Origin: Aeromicrobium duanguangcaii
Lineage (GTDB): Bacteria; Actinomycetota; Actinomycetes; Propionibacteriales; Nocardioidaceae
Reading direction: 5' to 3'
Length of the DNA: 64,000 nt
Assembly: GCF_024508295.1 (NCBI RefSeq)
Contig: NZ_CP101990.1
Coordinates: 62,001-126,000 of the forward strand
Shown here: piece after piece, positions 62,310 through 64,000 of the stretch
How the letters are laid out: the number at the start of each line of letters is the position of its first letter
Numbering within the stretch: position 1 is the first letter of the stretch
Made by a program: the position numbers and the translations under genes
The notes under the pieces: model-generated
Database searches by the model: none
The model's input: only the letters and a program-made list of their open reading frames with translations
Told to the model about the DNA's origin: nothing

Positions 62310-63383
62310 ATGAATCGTCCGTACCGGCGCCTCGTCCTCGCCGCCGTCTCCGCCGTGGCCGTCCTCGGGGCCGGAGCGCTCACCGCCCCCGCCGCCCAGG
62401 CGGCCGGTCCGGACGCCCCGATCCTCACGAAGTGGGCCAATCCGGGCGTGGCCAAGCTGCCGTCGGGCGGCTACGTCATGACCCACACGACCTCGTGGAA
62501 CAAGCCGGGCGCCTTCGCCACGGCTCCGCAGCCGAACGGTCCGTGGAAGCGAACCAGCACGACGCTGCTGACCGGCACGCCCGCGTGGGCGAAGTCGGCC
62601 AAGCAGAAGCGCACGGTGTGGGCGCCGTCGATCATCCGGGGCACCAACGGCCGGTGGGTGGTCTTCTACTCCGCGCTGGTCCCCGGCCGCGGCTCGCAGC
62701 GCTGCATCGGCACGGGCACCTCGACGCGTCTGACCGGGCCGTTCGTCCCCGACGCGCGCCCGCTCTCCTGCTTCAAGGGCAGCGGCACCAAGGCGAAGGA
62801 CTTCATCGCGAACGAGGGCACGACGAGCCTGATCGACGCCACTCCCGCCGTGGTGAACGGCCAGACCGTGCTGACCTACAAGACGTCGCACGGGTACACC
62901 AAGAAGGGCAAGAAGTACTGGCACACGACGATCCGGATGGTGGCGCTGAACCCGGCCCGGCCGAACCAGGTCATCGCCAATCCGGTCAACCGGAACGGAC
63001 GCAGCGTCCAACTGACCAGCAAGCGCCACCGGTACATCGAGGAGAACCCCTCCCTGATCCACCGCGGTGGCAAGTACGTGCTGTTCACGTCCTGGGGCTG
63101 GTACGGCACGCACGACCGGTACTGGACGCAGTCGCGCACCAACCGGAGCCTGTGGAGCGGCTGGCCCACGACCGCCCGCCGGGTGACCTTCCCGGCGGGC
63201 ACGAACACGTGGGGTCAGGGCAACGGCCAGGCGATCGCCACCTCGCCGGGCACGTGGGCGCTGTTCTGGAACGGCCAGGAGCCCGGGTTCAAGCGTGGGC
63301 AGGGGCCCAAGCACCTCTACGTGGGCAAGCTGGGCTGGAAGAACGGGCATCCGGTCGTCAGCAAGGTGCTGAAACGGCGGTGA
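62310..63383 (+). CDS. Secreted GH43-like beta-propeller protein
   Basis: A 357-residue secreted protein with a signal peptide (RRLVLAAVSAVAVLGAGALT, cleavage near AQA-AG at 32). The rest resembles a five-bladed propeller of glycoside hydrolase family 43: ANPGVAKLPSGGYVMT, TVWAPSIIRGTNGRWVVFYS and RYIEENPSLIHRGGKYVLFT. The general acid Glu (Glu244 or Glu245) is kept. The base Asp of the usual DP motif is Asn44, and the pKa-tuning Asp of WAPD is Ser107. It may be an inactive sugar binder or have a changed mechanism. A terminator follows. Confidence 0.75.
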   Translation: MNRPYRRLVLAAVSAVAVLGAGALTAPAAQAAGPDAPILTKWANPGVAKLPSGGYVMTHTTSWNKPGAFATAPQPNGPWKRTSTTLLTGTPAWAKSAKQKRTVWAPSIIRGTNGRWVVFYSALVPGRGSQRCIGTGTSTRLTGPFVPDARPLSCFKGSGTKAKDFIANEGTTSLIDATPAVVNGQTVLTYKTSHGYTKKGKKYWHTTIRMVALNPARPNQVIANPVNRNGRSVQLTSKRHRYIEENPSLIHRGGKYVLFTSWGWYGTHDRYWTQSRTNRSLWSGWPTTARRVTFPAGTNTWGQGNGQAIATSPGTWALFWNGQEPGFKRGQGPKHLYVGKLGWKNGHPVVSKVLKRR

Positions 63384-63406
63384 TCCCGGCGCGCTGAGCG
63401 TCCGCG

Positions 63407-63445
63407 ACGGCGGGCAGGGCTGAGGCCCTGTCCGCCGTTCTGCGT
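63407..63445 (+). terminator. Hairpin terminator after the GH43-like gene
   Basis: ACGGCGGGCAGGGC at 63407-63420 pairs with GCCCTGTCCGCCGT at 63425-63438 (14 bp with one G-T) around a TGAG loop, followed by TCTGCGT. Confidence 0.75.
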
Positions 63446-63464
63446 CGTCCGACATGGTGGACCC

Positions 63465-64000
63465 ATGAGTAGTTCGGCACCTCAGACGCTGAGGATCATG
63501 GACTTCGCCCTCCGGGTGGGCGAGATGCTGCTGTCCAACGGCGCCGGAACGGCCGACGTGTCGGCCACGATGTCGTCGATCTGCCACCACCTCGGACTGC
63601 GCGGCACCTACGTCGACGTCACCCACATCATGCTGACGATGGTCCACGACCAGGAGCTCGACGAGCCGCCGCTGCTGCTGCGTCGCAACGTCGTCCGCCG
63701 CGAGACCGACTTCGAGGACGTCACCGCCGTCGACCGGCTGGTCGCCGAGCTGCTCGCGAACGAGATCGATCTCGACGAGGCGCGGTCGCGCCTCTCGGCG
63801 ATCGCCACCAGTGGTCACGCGCGACCTCGCGCGGTCGTGATCGGGTCCTCGGGCCTGGTCGGTGCCGGCGTGGCGCTGATGCTCGGCGGCGGGTTGTTCG
63901 TCAGTCTCACCGCTTTCGTCGCGGCGGTCGCCATCGAGCTGCTCCGGCGTCCGCTGGAGGTGCGCCGCCTGCCCGACTTCTACATCCAGGTCGTCGGTGG
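63465..64000 (+). CDS. ThrE-family threonine/serine exporter, N-terminal part
   Basis: The first 178 codons of a gene leaving the right edge. RIMDFALRVGEMLLSNGAGT, DVSATMSSICHHLGL and VDVTHIMLTM are the conserved start of the ThrE/DUF1212 domain (an intracellular hydrolase-like portion), and the first TM helices appear from about residue 125 (VVIGSSGLVGAGVALMLGGG). Corynebacterium ThrE exports threonine and serine. CATGGT at 63453-63458 lies 6 nt before the ATG. Confidence 0.85.
   Translation, partial: MSSSAPQTLRIMDFALRVGEMLLSNGAGTADVSATMSSICHHLGLRGTYVDVTHIMLTMVHDQELDEPPLLLRRNVVRRETDFEDVTAVDRLVAELLANEIDLDEARSRLSAIATSGHARPRAVVIGSSGLVGAGVALMLGGGLFVSLTAFVAAVAIELLRRPLEVRRLPDFYIQVVG

Overview
The window is GC-rich (roughly 70%) chromosomal DNA of an actinomycete. 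Two WhiB proteins, a Crp homologue close to the mycobacterial type, MarP- and MmpL-type proteins, and a long block in the gene order of Mycobacterium tuberculosis Rv3667-Rv3683 place it in Actinomycetota. Protein flavour suggests Nocardioidaceae (Aeromicrobium/Nocardioides-like), which is inference. I see no phage, insertion sequence or CRISPR array. Genes are dense, often overlapping by 4 nt. At many starts a TANNNT -10 box lies 6-7 nt before ATG/GTG, so leaderless mRNAs look common.

Layout. 1-8.1 kb: WhiB3/WhiD-like regulator coupled to a DUF4235 gene (cut by the window edge), MerR/B12-type regulator, atypical crotonase, methyltransferase, YigZ/IMPACT protein, a divergent TetR/MFS pair with a palindromic operator inside the promoter, a lipoprotein, NUDIX and EamA genes. 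8.0-12.9 kb: a TetR gene divergent from a leucine/isovalerate catabolism operon (carboxylase beta and alpha subunits, HMG-CoA lyase). 12.9-20.3 kb: the first copy of a long palindromic repeat, EcsC, phosphotransferase, Aat, HU, CPBP protease, TetR-MmpL pair and a rhodanese. 20.3-28.8 kb: RsbW-type kinase behind a sigma-B/F-like promoter, DUF5926, beta-phosphoglucomutase/GH65 phosphorylase pair, PAP2-DAG kinase fusion, serS and a Cof-type HAD phosphatase.

28.9-47.6 kb: the block resembling Rv3667-Rv3683: acs, holin-like protein, MarP protease, CoA pyrophosphatase, nth, crp, an MBL-NUDIX-RidA-DUF4177 operon, two ArsA/Get3-like ATPases, whiB4, a class A PBP (ponA2-like) and a metallophosphoesterase. 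A GatB/YqeY gene and an ABC exporter with a divergent DesK/DesR-type two-component system are inserted in it. tRNA-Pro(CGG) follows.

47.7-58.2 kb: acetoacetyl-CoA synthetase, the second palindromic repeat, asd-ask, recR, a guanidinium exporter behind a guanidine-III riboswitch, a single-polypeptide PabB-PabC-PabA p-aminobenzoate synthase, and dnaX. 58.2-64 kb: an LAXTG-anchored surface protein, HAD phosphatase, alpha/beta hydrolase, a GH43-like secreted protein lacking two catalytic Asp, and the start of a ThrE-type exporter.

Functional links: leucine breakdown yields acetoacetate, which the acetoacetyl-CoA synthetase can reactivate; acs handles acetate. Both synthetase genes have Crp-like palindromes upstream, and crp lies between them. 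The most notable signals are the guanidine-III riboswitch, the PabB-C-A fusion, the two covarying palindromic repeats, the asymmetric ArsA pair, and the recurrent leaderless start layout.
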